Part shown: piece after piece, positions 44,601-51,578 of the stretch
Numbering within the stretch: the stretch's first letter is position 1
How the letters are laid out: every line of letters begins with the position of its first letter
Assembly: GCA_022797935.1 (NCBI GenBank)
Contig: JAAWLO010000002.1
Coordinates: 1 to 64,000 of the forward strand
From: Oscillibacter sp.
Lineage (GTDB): Bacteria; Bacillota; Clostridia; Oscillospirales; Oscillospiraceae
Length of the DNA: 64,000 nucleotides
Reading direction: 5' to 3'
Notes under the pieces: generated by a model
Database searches by the model: none
What the model was told of the DNA's origin: nothing
Seen by the model: the letters and a program-made list of their open reading frames with translations, nothing else
Translations under genes and position numbers: made by a program

Positions 44601-44714
44601 GACGACATGGACAACACCGCCCCGGTGACGAATCAGTTTGCGGAGTTTGCGTCGGAGAGCCCGGTAAAAGCCCGGCCTTACGAGGATATTCGGGCGGAAT
44701 TGATTCCGGAGTGA
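41640..44714 (+). CDS. Giant J-domain-like protein with HPE motif, partner of the second Hsp70
   Basis: 1024 aa. Residues ~4-52 look like a J domain: WSMLEIEPTRNPVEIRRAYA, then the loop YHPEEDPEGF, then LRLRQAYQAALAWA. The invariant HPD is HPE (31-33). A Glu/Pro-rich linker (~55-95) leads to a ~900-residue region that I cannot assign: first helical (to ~residue 400), then mostly aromatic, beta-like sequence with repeated W/Y motifs. No signal peptide or membrane helix is evident. Start ATG 41640, AAAGGAG upstream. It presumably recruits specific substrates to the adjacent Hsp70. Confidence 0.7.
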   Translation: MDWIWSMLEIEPTRNPVEIRRAYARLTGNYHPEEDPEGFLRLRQAYQAALAWAEGADSPEDPEDGSWEMEEEEPESGGWRLREPETPEEGNPYRDHPAVRTFAELYGGKQRRDSRRWMEYVTSPAFLEVMRQPDFTAQLLAEVEKTEEPPSRELLTWLSAAYQYARQETQEGLQFQLAQGAAFEGIRSIFEIAARGPAPKRFAGDAMALFISFFEYNRLCTLAESGWSEAALEEAGQILGRYVTAYLQDKCVKREWNDVERHPASLRLVEQFFRRRDLPETLYRMLWNKLNLKTALFGRAKVLYQPLRELVMERVPGIDNEEVLNFRELNKAHDAYRWKAEKLEQEGDPAGAAAETEAFFAREDFQRALGDQRFVEEQLLHYWLGIYHPSLSFQQRLLAYCQANSAMPMRSRVEAWLKQSFQDLETQRCNQEDAGAPVPEGIPPLANRPFFRYWLHVGFHTAKDPDSGMPLPVYLEQVLPFQPRWGEALLSRTFTTVVEGADIELRFHRRYLEYRVEGRPVYQQCLPWELLAEQSGDTFFYLLPMTAAFYSQRDTVYPELLRRLEGTAAPAEEQAFLAGCLTDYLCRLPALEDPEGDPLAALPLELFAEDEERLFGASWYPREGVLLLFEQTAGGRRALPRGEYEGLFDEDAALSVARRLLDEVVSPVSFHLSRLRELPMRAYAQPLRGPEVFLEGEETEKGDVILPEEVLAEQLRRFAEGELRRLEIHWYSYDLVFVWDRAGYACFLFERLYSTWYTMLSQPEVYQTIDWKDTAYVPFGLGKLPAYCLFRDTGGIFRNLDLVFAQLEQGRPETRFGDRWLWASHTDLHDSKHRKLMAQQKLAGYPPERGRNYILAKFVFRQHPQALEVLTTEGERTRTEIRSGTYGQAGEALVHFMQGKLARLRLTWEADTPEARHLVLLQDGGRYQMVWLQDGKRRAEFYVADVPAYLKVEGKKYPKETFLGRTVPAYLVHGDLKRIRNGLDLLLDDMDNTAPVTNQFAEFASESPVKARPYEDIRAELIPE

Positions 44715-44731
44715 GAAACGATTTCCGGCTT

Positions 44732-44768
44732 AAAAAAAGCACTGGGTGTTTCACCCAGTGCTTTTTTG
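44732..44768. terminator. Bidirectional intrinsic terminator
   Basis: AAAAAAAGCACTGGGTG / CACCCAGTGCTTTTTT around a ttt loop, ending the Hsp70/J operon (+) and the barnase-barstar operon (-). Confidence 0.95.
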
Positions 44769-44788
44769 TTTTTCCCCTGTCCCGGGAC

Positions 44789-45055
44789 TCACGCGCCTTC
44801 CAGCAGCTGGACCCGGGGATTTTCCGCCGCCGCCCGCCGCAGCAGAGCGGTCAGGGCCCGGCCCCGGGGCCCAAGACGTTCCTCCAGGGCCGCCGGGTCT
44901 TTCAGGTGGACCGTGACGTCCTCCTGGAGATCTGTCAGGCAGTCGAAGAGGGCATCCAGATTCCGCCCGTAATACACCGGCAGGCGCAGAGCCTCCGCGA
45001 AACGGTCGTGAATTTCCTCCAGGCTTTCCTGGCCGTGCAGAAGGATTTCAGTCAT
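44789..45055 (-). CDS. Barstar-family ribonuclease inhibitor
   Basis: 88 aa. Barstar fold with the inhibitory helix motif LPVYYGRNLDALFDCLTD, in which Asp and Trp/Phe positions match those that plug the barnase active site. Cytoplasmic. The ATG at 45055 overlaps the barnase gene end by 8 bases, so inhibitor and toxin are co-translated. It should protect the producer from its own ribonuclease before export. Confidence 0.92.
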   Translation of the reverse strand: MTEILLHGQESLEEIHDRFAEALRLPVYYGRNLDALFDCLTDLQEDVTVHLKDPAALEERLGPRGRALTALLRRAAAENPRVQLLEGA

Positions 45056-45674
45056 AACCCTCGTCTCCATACAGCAGCTGGAAGGACTCGTAGTGATCTT
45101 CCGTGTAGTAGATGAGACCGTCATTGGAGAAGACAATCCGCTTGGCGCCCCGGCTTTTGGCCCCCAGGGTGTCAATGTCGCACTCCGTGTAGGTCCGGCC
45201 CTCCGCCTCCGGCAGAAGGCCCTCGTAGTTGCCGAAGCGGTTCCCGCCGATGCACATCCCCGGGGCGTAGGGCTCCAGAGACCCGCCGGACCAGCCCAGC
45301 TCCTGGGCCTCCCGCTTGGTGATGAAGTTGTCCGGCAGGTGGCCGTACAGGTAAAGATAGAGGGCCACATCTTCCTTGGTGGTATAGCTCCCGTCCTCCG
45401 CCAGAAGCGGTTCCACAGCCTCCGGCGTGTCCGGAGGCGCCACCGCGCCGGTAAGGCCGTCCGGCAGAGTGTCCCCGCCCGGGTCCTCCGGGGCTCCGGT
45501 GTCTTCCGGGAATCCGGCGTCCTCCGAAGAACCGGTGTCTCCGGTTTCCGGAGGCTGGGCCTCTTCCAGAGGGGCGTCCTCCGGCGGGGCTTGAGGCAGA
45601 CCGGCGTCCGTACTGCAGGCGGCCAGGGAGAGCAGCAGGAACGCCGCCAACAGGCCGCTGAGCCAGCGTTTCAT
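45048..45674 (-). CDS. Lipoprotein barnase-family guanyl-specific ribonuclease
   Basis: 208 aa. Signal peptide with lipobox LAAC (Cys20), then a ~90-residue Glu/Pro/Asp-rich tether, then a C-terminal ribonuclease domain closely matching barnase: LPDNFITKREAQELGW, APGMCIGGNRFGNYEG, RTYTECDIDTL, AKRIVFSNDGLIYYTEDHYESF. The counterparts of barnase Lys27, Glu73, Arg87 and His102 are all there, so it should be active. ATG 45674 is preferred over the TTG at 45680 (AAAGGA spacing 9). Expected on the outer face of the membrane, either as a toxin or for RNA scavenging. Confidence 0.92.
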   Translation of the reverse strand: MKRWLSGLLAAFLLLSLAACSTDAGLPQAPPEDAPLEEAQPPETGDTGSSEDAGFPEDTGAPEDPGGDTLPDGLTGAVAPPDTPEAVEPLLAEDGSYTTKEDVALYLYLYGHLPDNFITKREAQELGWSGGSLEPYAPGMCIGGNRFGNYEGLLPEAEGRTYTECDIDTLGAKSRGAKRIVFSNDGLIYYTEDHYESFQLLYGDEGYD

Positions 45675-46022
45675 AGACAATCATCCTTTCTTATCGTAAA
45701 GCGCTTCTTTTTTGGCTGGGGTTTTCTTCCCGAAAAGAACGAACAGGTAAGGCGCAGGCCAGCCACGACATTCAGAGCCGCCATCCGGGAGGCGGAGAAA
45801 AAGAGTTCCCGGCGGGCCGTCCTGCGGAAGAGAAGGAGCCCGGCGGCCAGGACCAGGGCGAACAGAACGCCGGACAGCAGCATCCAACGGGAGGAGTCCG
45901 ACGATACCGGCCCGTCCGGCAGGGTCACAATGGCGAAGCGCCCCAGGCGGATGGCTGTCTGAAAGCGCAGCCACCCGGAGGCCAAACAAAACAGGGGGGA
46001 CCTTCCACCAGGATTTTCTCAT
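45671..46022 (-). pseudogene. Small membrane protein gene interrupted by a C6-tract frameshift (first gene of the barnase operon)
   Basis: A well-placed ATG (46022) with GGAGAGGG upstream and a good promoter opens MRKSWWKVPPVLF, but this frame then loses protein-like character. The coding-like frame (ORF 45671-45985: LRFQTAIRLGRFAIVTLP ... one membrane helix WMLLSGVLFALVLAAGLLLF) has only a TTG and no Shine-Dalgarno. Removing one C from the run of six (minus strand CCCCCC, 45994-45999) joins both into a ~116-residue protein. The stop overlaps the barnase ATG (ATGA). It is either a real mutation, phase variation, slippage or an assembly error. Family not recognised. Confidence 0.6.
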
Positions 46023-46056
46023 GGAGAAACCCTCTCCAATCCCGATAATAAACTCT

Positions 46057-46085
46057 ACTATACCATAGTTGAGCAGGTAAGGCAA
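46057..46085 (-). promoter_or_regulatory. Promoter of the barnase-barstar operon
   Basis: Minus strand TTGCCT (46080-46085), 17 bases, TATAGT (46057-46062). Confidence 0.82.
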
Positions 46086-46111
46086 TTCGCCGCTGAAAAT
46101 TTTCTGTCCGG

Positions 46112-46999
46112 TCAAAAGAGACTGAGCTGCCCGTTCTCGTGTCCCCGGCGGGAGGCGGCGGCAATGCGGCTCATGCTGTACAGCAGACCCCGGCGGCGGC
46201 ATTCCTCCTCGAACACCGTCCACAGGACCCGGGCCTTGGGACTGGAGCAGTAATAGCGGTTTCCGTACCGCTTCCGGTAGCGCGCGGCCAGCCCCTGTCC
46301 GGGAAATTGCGCTTCCAGCTGGCGGTAGAAATATTCCCGCTGACCCGCCCGGCAGGTCATGCCCAGAGCCGGGTAGACAAAGCGGGCCCCGGCGTCCGCC
46401 GCCCGGTTTACCACCTCCCGGATGTTCTCCTCGCTGTCTTCCAGGAAGGGCAGCACCGGCATCAGCAGCACGCCGGTAAAGAGGCCCGCCCGGCTCAGCG
46501 CCTCCAGAGCGGCCAGACGGCGCTGCGGAGAGGGGGCGTAGGGCTCCAGCTTTTCTGCCAGTCCGGCGTCACAGGTGGTGACCGTCAGCTTGCAGATGAC
46601 CGGCATGGTCCGGTGAATCGAGACCAAAACATCCGTATCCCGGGTAATCAGATCGCTTTTGGTGGCAATGGCTGCGCCGAAGCCGTATGCCTCCAGCAAT
46701 TCCAGGCTGTGCCGGGTCAGCAGCAGCTCTTCCTCAAAGGGGTTGTAGGGATCGCTCATGGAGCCGGTGCCCACCACGGCGGGCCGGACCTTCCGGGCCA
46801 GGTTGTCCCGGACAATGCGCAGAGCATCGGCCTTGGCCATGACCTGGCCAAAGTTGGGGTTGTGATAGCAGTCGCTGCGGCTGTCGCAGTAGATGCAGCC
46901 GTGGCAGCAGCCTCGATAGAGGTTCATGGTATAGGCTGTGCCGAACCAGCTGGAGTCCTTCGTAGGGTTGACAATGGTTTTGGCCGGGATATATTCCAT
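46112..46999 (-). CDS. SPL-family radical SAM protein
   Basis: 295 aa from ATG 46999 with GGAGGCG upstream. Radical SAM cluster motif CCHGCIYC (CxxxCxxC) follows NLYRGCCHGC; GTGSMSDPYNPFE and the TKSDLITRDTDVL segment are typical of the spore-photoproduct-lyase-like group (COG1533). Most members of this group are of unknown function, so true DNA spore-photoproduct repair is not claimed. Own promoter. Confidence 0.85.
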   Translation of the reverse strand: MEYIPAKTIVNPTKDSSWFGTAYTMNLYRGCCHGCIYCDSRSDCYHNPNFGQVMAKADALRIVRDNLARKVRPAVVGTGSMSDPYNPFEEELLLTRHSLELLEAYGFGAAIATKSDLITRDTDVLVSIHRTMPVICKLTVTTCDAGLAEKLEPYAPSPQRRLAALEALSRAGLFTGVLLMPVLPFLEDSEENIREVVNRAADAGARFVYPALGMTCRAGQREYFYRQLEAQFPGQGLAARYRKRYGNRYYCSSPKARVLWTVFEEECRRRGLLYSMSRIAAASRRGHENGQLSLF

Positions 47000-47048
47000 A
47001 CCGCGCCTCCTTTGGAAGCCGCCCCGCTGGGGGAAGCCGTCTGAAAAC

Positions 47049-47077
47049 AGCATACCAGCCCCGGCCCTTTTTTGCAA
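47049..47077 (-). promoter_or_regulatory. Sigma-A promoter of the SPL-like gene
   Basis: Minus strand TTGCAA (47072-47077), 17 bases, TATGCT (47049-47054). Confidence 0.7.
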
Positions 47078-47123
47078 GGGGAGGCGGCTGCGGTCCGGGC
47101 GGCAAAAAAATTTCAGGCGGTAC

Positions 47124-47155
47124 TGTCACATTCTGCGGTGCTGAAACGTTACTAA
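47124..47155 (+). promoter_or_regulatory. Candidate ECF-type promoter (autoregulated) for the sigma-factor operon
   Basis: TGTCACATT (47124-47132) and CGTTACTAA (47147-47155) have the layout of ECF promoters ahead of self-regulated sigma genes in Clostridia; no sigma-A promoter is evident. Confidence 0.5.
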
Positions 47156-47175
47156 GGGCAGAGGGAGGGAACAAG

Positions 47176-47676
47176 ATGCTGACCTTGGAAACCAAGACGG
47201 ACCGGACGCGGTTCGAGGCCCTGTATACCGCCTATCGGGGATTGATGTTCCATGTGGCGAACCGGATTCTCCGCAATCCCCAGGACGCAGAGGATGCGGT
47301 GCAGCAGGCCTTCCTTGCTCTGGCGGAGAGTGAGGCGCATCTTCCGGCGGAGCTGGGACCGGGCGCCCGGGCCCTGGCGGCGGTGGCGGCGGAGCGGAAG
47401 GCCATTGACCTCTACCGCTTCAAGGCCCGCCATCCTGCGGCAGAGCTGGAGGAGATTGGGCAGGAGTCCCCGCCCTCGGACGGAACTCTGGCGGGAGCTA
47501 TGGCGGCGCTGCCGCCCCGGTATCGGGAGGCGCTGCTGCTGAAGTACTACAATGGCTATTCCGCCAAGGAAGTGGCGGCGTTCCTGGGGACGACGCCGGG
47601 CAACGTGCGCCAGCTCATTCGCCGGGCCAAGGAAAAACTGGCGGCGGAGCTGGCGGAAAGGGGGGAACCCGTTTGA
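47176..47676 (+). CDS. RNA polymerase ECF-type sigma factor
   Basis: 166 aa. Sigma region 2 (FEALYTAYRGLMFHVANRILRNPQDAEDAVQQAFLAL) and region 4 (LPPRYREALLLKYYNGYSAKEVAAFLGTTPGNVRQLIRRAKEKL) only, as in ECF factors. GAGGGAGGG precedes the ATG. Its TGA overlaps the TTG start of the next gene, a membrane anti-sigma-like protein. Confidence 0.92.
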   Translation: MLTLETKTDRTRFEALYTAYRGLMFHVANRILRNPQDAEDAVQQAFLALAESEAHLPAELGPGARALAAVAAERKAIDLYRFKARHPAAELEEIGQESPPSDGTLAGAMAALPPRYREALLLKYYNGYSAKEVAAFLGTTPGNVRQLIRRAKEKLAAELAERGEPV

Positions 47677-48323
47677 AAATTACAGACGAAATGCTGTACG
47701 GTGCGGCGGAGGATGCGGCGGCGCGGTGGCTGAGCACCCTGCCGGACCGCGCCCACTGCGGGCATGAATTTTCCCCGGCGTTTGAGAGAGCCATGGAAGC
47801 CCTTCTCCGGCGGCGGAAGCGGCGCTGGAGGCTGGGAACCGCCCTGCTGGCGGCGGCGGTGGCCATGCTTCTGGTCAGCGGCGTCTATGCCGGGCGGGAG
47901 GATACCTACCGGGTTTACGCCGTCCAGGAGGATGGATATGCCTCCTACCTGCTGCGGCCCGGAGAGAGCGAGACGCCCGCCGAACCCCATCGTCTGGAAC
48001 CGGGCTGGGTGCCGGAGGGCTGGGAGCTGGACCGGATTTCGGAGGGGGAGGAATACTTCCGTACCGTCTTTTTCCTGCCGGTGCCGGAGGAACCGTCCTT
48101 CACGCTGACACAGTACTACGGGAAGGATGACAGCAGCGTCCTGCAAGGGGCGTTCACCATCCGGGAGTGCAAGGTGGGCGGGGAACACGCCCTGCTGCTG
48201 GCGGCGGAGAACACCGGACTGCGGATTCTGCTGTGGTGCAGCGGACCCTATGGCTTCCAATTGAGTTCCTCGGCGCTGGAGGAAGGCGACCTGCTCCGCA
48301 TAGCGGAAAATTTAAAATGGTAA
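47673..48323 (+). CDS. DUF4367-type membrane protein, probable anti-sigma factor
   Basis: 216 aa; TTG start overlapping the sigma gene stop. Cytoplasmic N-terminus (~55 residues, helical), one membrane helix (LGTALLAAAVAMLLVSGVYAG) and an extracytoplasmic domain of DUF4367 type (LEPGWVPEGWELDRISEGEEYF ... QYYGKDD ... LLLAAENTGLRILLWCSGPYGFQLSSSAL). It should bind and hold the sigma factor until a signal at the cell surface. The signal is unknown. Confidence 0.8.
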   Translation: MKITDEMLYGAAEDAAARWLSTLPDRAHCGHEFSPAFERAMEALLRRRKRRWRLGTALLAAAVAMLLVSGVYAGREDTYRVYAVQEDGYASYLLRPGESETPAEPHRLEPGWVPEGWELDRISEGEEYFRTVFFLPVPEEPSFTLTQYYGKDDSSVLQGAFTIRECKVGGEHALLLAAENTGLRILLWCSGPYGFQLSSSALEEGDLLRIAENLKW

Positions 48324-48336
48324 AGGAGTTTTGAAC

Positions 48337-49347
48337 ATGAGAGGCAAACGGGAAGCAAGACGGAATTACCTGCCCTTTGCGGCCGGTATGCTGACGATGG
48401 TGCTGCTGATTGGACTGATTTCGGCGTCTCTCGCCAGTGAGAAGCCCGGGGCCGGCAGCGGGGCGGAGCCTGCGGAGGTGGGCGTGGGGCTGTTCATGCG
48501 CCAGCAGATTGCCCCCGGTGAGATGCTGACCACGGAAAGCGGCGGCAAGGCACCCAAGGTCCTGGCTTACGCGGACAGCAAGGGGGAGACCCACTACTAC
48601 CTGGAGGCCGGCGCGGCGGCGGAGCTCTTCGACGTGACCTGCGGCGTCAGCTTCAACGAGGAGGCCAACCGGCTGGAGTTCGGCTCCCAGAAGGACAAGG
48701 ATCTGGACGCGGACGGGAAGATCACCGAGGTGTGGGACGATGTGTTCTCCGCCCGGGACCGGACGGACTTTCTGCTGGGCGCCAGCACGGACGCCTCCGG
48801 CCAGCGGATTATCATAGGCGGGGATGTCCCGGTCATCGACGAAAACGGCATGGTCACCGCCATAAAGCCGGGCCTTGATGCCCAGGACCCAGAACAGCAG
48901 AAGGAGATTTGGGCGCGGCATAGGAGCATCCTGCTGAACGAGCCGGAGTACGGCAAGACCTTGGGGATGTACACGGAGGTGGACCCTGCGGAAGTGAACC
49001 TGGCCACCCTGTCCGGCGTGGACCTGAAGGAGCGGGTGTTCCAGGACAGCCAGGAGGTGGAGCGCCTCATCTGCTTCACCACCAAACTGGGCAAGTACGC
49101 CGTCATCACCCTGGAAAACACCGGCAAGGCCGACGCGGAGGTCTGGCTCGCCCGCCTGGACACCGTGGGCGGAGGCGGCGAAGCCTTCTCCGGCGTCCTG
49201 CTGCCGGCGGGCGGAAAGCTGGTCCGTGCCTTCCGGATTGACGGAGACAAGCCTCTGGAAAACCAGCTGCAGCTGCGGGTCTCGCCTCTGGCGGAGGGCG
49301 GCGTAGAAATCAAGCTCTCTACGGAGCAGTACCGCAGCGGAACCTGA
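48337..49347 (+). CDS. Membrane-anchored hypothetical protein of the first ECF operon
   Basis: 336 aa from ATG 48337 (AAAGGAG 8 bases upstream). Short basic start, one membrane helix (~12-33) and a large extracytoplasmic part: FDVTCGVSFNEEANRLEFGSQKDKDLDADGKITEVWDD... and a beta-rich C-terminus (YAVITLENTGKADAEVWLARLD). No family recognised. It is probably a structural or sensory part of the regulon of the sigma factor. A strong terminator follows. Confidence 0.7.
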   Translation: MRGKREARRNYLPFAAGMLTMVLLIGLISASLASEKPGAGSGAEPAEVGVGLFMRQQIAPGEMLTTESGGKAPKVLAYADSKGETHYYLEAGAAAELFDVTCGVSFNEEANRLEFGSQKDKDLDADGKITEVWDDVFSARDRTDFLLGASTDASGQRIIIGGDVPVIDENGMVTAIKPGLDAQDPEQQKEIWARHRSILLNEPEYGKTLGMYTEVDPAEVNLATLSGVDLKERVFQDSQEVERLICFTTKLGKYAVITLENTGKADAEVWLARLDTVGGGGEAFSGVLLPAGGKLVRAFRIDGDKPLENQLQLRVSPLAEGGVEIKLSTEQYRSGT

Positions 49348-49355
49348 GTAAAATT

Positions 49356-49388
49356 GGGAGGACCGGAGGCGGTCCTCCCGCTTTTTTG
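49356..49388 (+). terminator. Intrinsic terminator of the first ECF operon
   Basis: GGGAGGACC / GGTCCTCCC around a 6-base loop, then GCTTTTTT. Confidence 0.92.
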
Positions 49389-49441
49389 CGTCTTGGCGGA
49401 ATTTTTCGACATCCAATAAAAGTAAAATCATGACGTTTTCC

Positions 49442-49496
49442 TTGCTTGTTGGGACATTTTGTGGTATAATCCTCTCCATTGACAACAACTTGACAA
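49442..49496 (+). promoter_or_regulatory. Promoter of the GntR gene with a TTGACAA direct repeat
   Basis: TTGCTT (49442-49447), 17 bases, TATAAT (49465-49470). Just downstream lies TTGACAACAACTTGACAA (49479-49496), a possible regulator site in the leader. Confidence 0.75.
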
Positions 49497-49509
49497 GGGA
49501 GGTTCCACC

Positions 49510-50202
49510 GTGGAAAGACGGAAAGAGGGCATGACATTGGTTGACGCCGCGATGGACGAGATCATTCAGCTGATTTTGGACCAGGATATGAAGGAGGGCG
49601 ACCGCCTGCCCAACGAATACGATCTGGCGCAGCAGCTGGGGGTTGGCAGAAGCACCCTGCGGGAGGCCACCCGCCGCCTGGTGTCCCGCAACATTCTGGA
49701 GGTGCGGCAGGGAGCGGGGACCTTTGTCTCCGACAAGCACGGCGTGCCGGAAGATCCGCTGGGGCTGACATTCATGGGAGACGACCCTGGTTTAGCCCTG
49801 GACTTGTTAGACATCCGTCTAATGTTGGAGCCGGAGATCTGCGCTGTGGTGGCCCGCAGCGCGACGGTGGAGCAGCTGGAGCAGCTGGAGCGCTACTGCA
49901 AGGAGGTCAGCCGCCTGATTCAGGACCAGCAGGATTATTCCGAGGCGGACAAGCAGTTCCACCGCTATCTGGCGGAATGCAGCGGCAACCGGGTTCTGCG
50001 GAATCTGATTCCAGTTATTACGTCCTCCATCTCCGTCAGCATTGCCACCACAAAGGATGAGCACCGGTTGATGACAGACATTTATCACCATCAGATTTTG
50101 GAAGCCATTCTCCGCCGGGACGCCGCCGGAGCCCGCTACAGCATGATCGCTCATCTGAGCAGCAATCGGGCTTCCGTTACCAAAAATATGCAGTTTCACT
50201 AA
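49510..50202 (+). CDS. GntR/FadR-family transcriptional regulator
   Basis: 230 aa, GTG start with AAGGGAGG upstream. N-terminal winged helix-turn-helix (DRLPNEYDLAQQLGVGRSTLREATRRLVSRNILEVRQGAGTFV) and a C-terminal FCD ligand-binding domain (LDLLDIRLMLEPEICAVVARSAT; DKQFHRYLAECSGNRVLRNLI; DIYHHQILEAILRRDA) with the metal-binding Asp/His residues. Such proteins sense sugar acids. It should control the TRAP and catabolic genes that follow. Confidence 0.92.
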   Translation: MERRKEGMTLVDAAMDEIIQLILDQDMKEGDRLPNEYDLAQQLGVGRSTLREATRRLVSRNILEVRQGAGTFVSDKHGVPEDPLGLTFMGDDPGLALDLLDIRLMLEPEICAVVARSATVEQLEQLERYCKEVSRLIQDQQDYSEADKQFHRYLAECSGNRVLRNLIPVITSSISVSIATTKDEHRLMTDIYHHQILEAILRRDAAGARYSMIAHLSSNRASVTKNMQFH

Positions 50203-50231
50203 AGAGTCATCATACATTTTGTGAAGGTAGG

Positions 50232-50276
50232 CGTACAGGCTTTGGTAGGAAGTCTGTACGTCTTTCCCGGTTTTTG
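50232..50276 (+). terminator. Weak terminator-like hairpin after the GntR gene
   Basis: CGTACAG / CTGTACG with a 15-base loop followed by TCTTTCCCGGTTTTTG. Poor as a terminator but separates the regulator from the TRAP operon. Confidence 0.4.
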
Positions 50277-50346
50277 TGAATGTGCACAAGTATTTTTTAG
50301 GATTATTGTTCGGTTGCCTGAAAGTTTGTGAAATTATAGATTATAG

Positions 50347-50403
50347 TTGACCGACAACTTTGGCCGTGTTATGCTAAAACCATCCAAAATACATCTGATG
50401 AAT
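50347..50403 (+). promoter_or_regulatory. Promoter of the TRAP operon with two candidate operators
   Basis: TTGACC (50347-50352), 17 bases, TATGCT (50370-50375). The dyad AGTTGaccgaCAACT overlaps the -35, and CAAAATACATCTGATGAAT (50385-50403), containing the palindrome CATC-T-GATG, lies at the transcription start. The latter resembles the TCATC-N-GATGA operator reported for LutR, a related GntR/FadR protein, and recurs at 53571. Confidence 0.65.
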
Positions 50404-50472
50404 TCAGAGGGAATCACGGAAACGCAGGAACGATGCAGTCGGGTGTAAACATGATGAAAAGGAGATTTCACA

Positions 50473-51549
50473 ATGAAGAAGAAACTTTTGGCTCTGCTCA
50501 TGGCAACGGTCATGATCCTCTCCCTGGCCGCCTGCGGCGGCTCGAACTCCGGCGATTCCGGCGATTCCGGCAATTCCGGCGATTCCGGCAGCACCAGCGG
50601 TGATTCCGGTTCCAGCGGCTCCGGCGACTCCGGCGAAGTCATCCGCTTCAAGATGGCTTTCGTGGACCCCGAGTCCTCTCCCTATGCCCAGGGCGGCCTG
50701 AAGGTTGCCGAGGAAGTCAAGGCCGCTACCAATGGCCGCATTGAGATTGAAGTCCTGACCGGCGGCTCTCTGGGCGGCGAGCGGGACATGGTGGAGCTGA
50801 CCATGGACAACAGCCTGGACATTGCCACCTGCGCCAACTCTGTTATGACCAACTTTATCCCTGAGATGAGCATTCTGGACCAGGCCTACCTGTGGAAGAA
50901 CGCCGACGAGGCCCACGCCGCCGTGGACGGCCCGGTGGGCGCCCTGATTCAAGAGAAGGCCAACGCGCTGGGCCTCCACGTCATTGGCTACATGGAATCC
51001 GGCTTCCGGAACACCTTCTCCACGAAGCCCATTGAGAAGATGAGCGATTTCTCCGGCGTGACCATCCGCACCATGGAGAACCAGTATCATCAGGCCGCCT
51101 TTGAGGCCTTCGGCGCCATGCCCATCGCCATGAGCGCCAACGACGTCTTCACCGCTCTCCAGCAGGGCACCATTGACGCCGCCGAGAACGCTACCGCCAA
51201 CTGCTACAACAACGGCTTCTATGAGGTCACCAAGCACATCACCAACACCCAGCACGCGTTCGTGTACATCCTCCTGTGCATGTCTGAAGACGCCTGGAGC
51301 AAGATTCCCGCCGACCTGCAGCAGCCCTTCCTGGACGCCGTCCAGCGCGGCGTGGACTTCGAGCGCGACCTGCTGGTCCAGGCCAACGAGGAAGCTGCCG
51401 AGAAGCTGGTGGCCGAGGGCGTGACCTTCCACGAGATTGACATTGCTGAGCTCCAGGCTGCGTATCAGGCCAAGGCTGCGGAGAAGGGCTTTACCTTCGA
51501 CCCCGCCTGGCAGGCCGCCGTGGACGAGGCGATTGCCAGCGTCGCCTGA
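50473..51549 (+). CDS. dctP: TRAP transporter substrate-binding lipoprotein (DctP)
   Basis: 358 aa. Lipobox LAAC (Cys21), a remarkable Gly-Asp-Ser tether (residues ~22-55), then a DctP-family solute-binding domain (GLKVAEEVKAATNGRIEIEVLTGGSLGGERDMVELT; VIGYMESGFRNTFSTKPI; MGAMPIAMSANDVFTALQQGTIDAAENATANCYNNG-type segment). It captures an organic acid for the DctQM permease; uronate or keto-sugar acid is inferred from neighbours. AAAAGGAG upstream. Confidence 0.92.
   Translation: MKKKLLALLMATVMILSLAACGGSNSGDSGDSGNSGDSGSTSGDSGSSGSGDSGEVIRFKMAFVDPESSPYAQGGLKVAEEVKAATNGRIEIEVLTGGSLGGERDMVELTMDNSLDIATCANSVMTNFIPEMSILDQAYLWKNADEAHAAVDGPVGALIQEKANALGLHVIGYMESGFRNTFSTKPIEKMSDFSGVTIRTMENQYHQAAFEAFGAMPIAMSANDVFTALQQGTIDAAENATANCYNNGFYEVTKHITNTQHAFVYILLCMSEDAWSKIPADLQQPFLDAVQRGVDFERDLLVQANEEAAEKLVAEGVTFHEIDIAELQAAYQAKAAEKGFTFDPAWQAAVDEAIASVA
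50551..50586 (+). repeat. 9-bp tandem repeat in the dctP linker
   Basis: Four units of GGCGATTCC (one with a G-to-A change) encode repeated Gly-Asp/Asn-Ser in the lipoprotein tether; related but diverged units continue downstream. Confidence 0.85.
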
Positions 51550-51578
51550 TTTCTCCCCCATTTCAAACCCCTGGAATG

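Noticed and set aside
45681-46223. 180-aa ORF on the minus strand upstream of barnase
   Set aside because: Only its MRKSWWK start region is plausible; the remainder is the wrong frame of the frameshifted membrane-protein gene, and its first part lies in the SPL gene.
46112-46999. True spore photoproduct lyase
   Set aside because: The motif order fits the broad SPL-like radical SAM group, but the specific features of SplB cannot be confirmed, so only the family is claimed.
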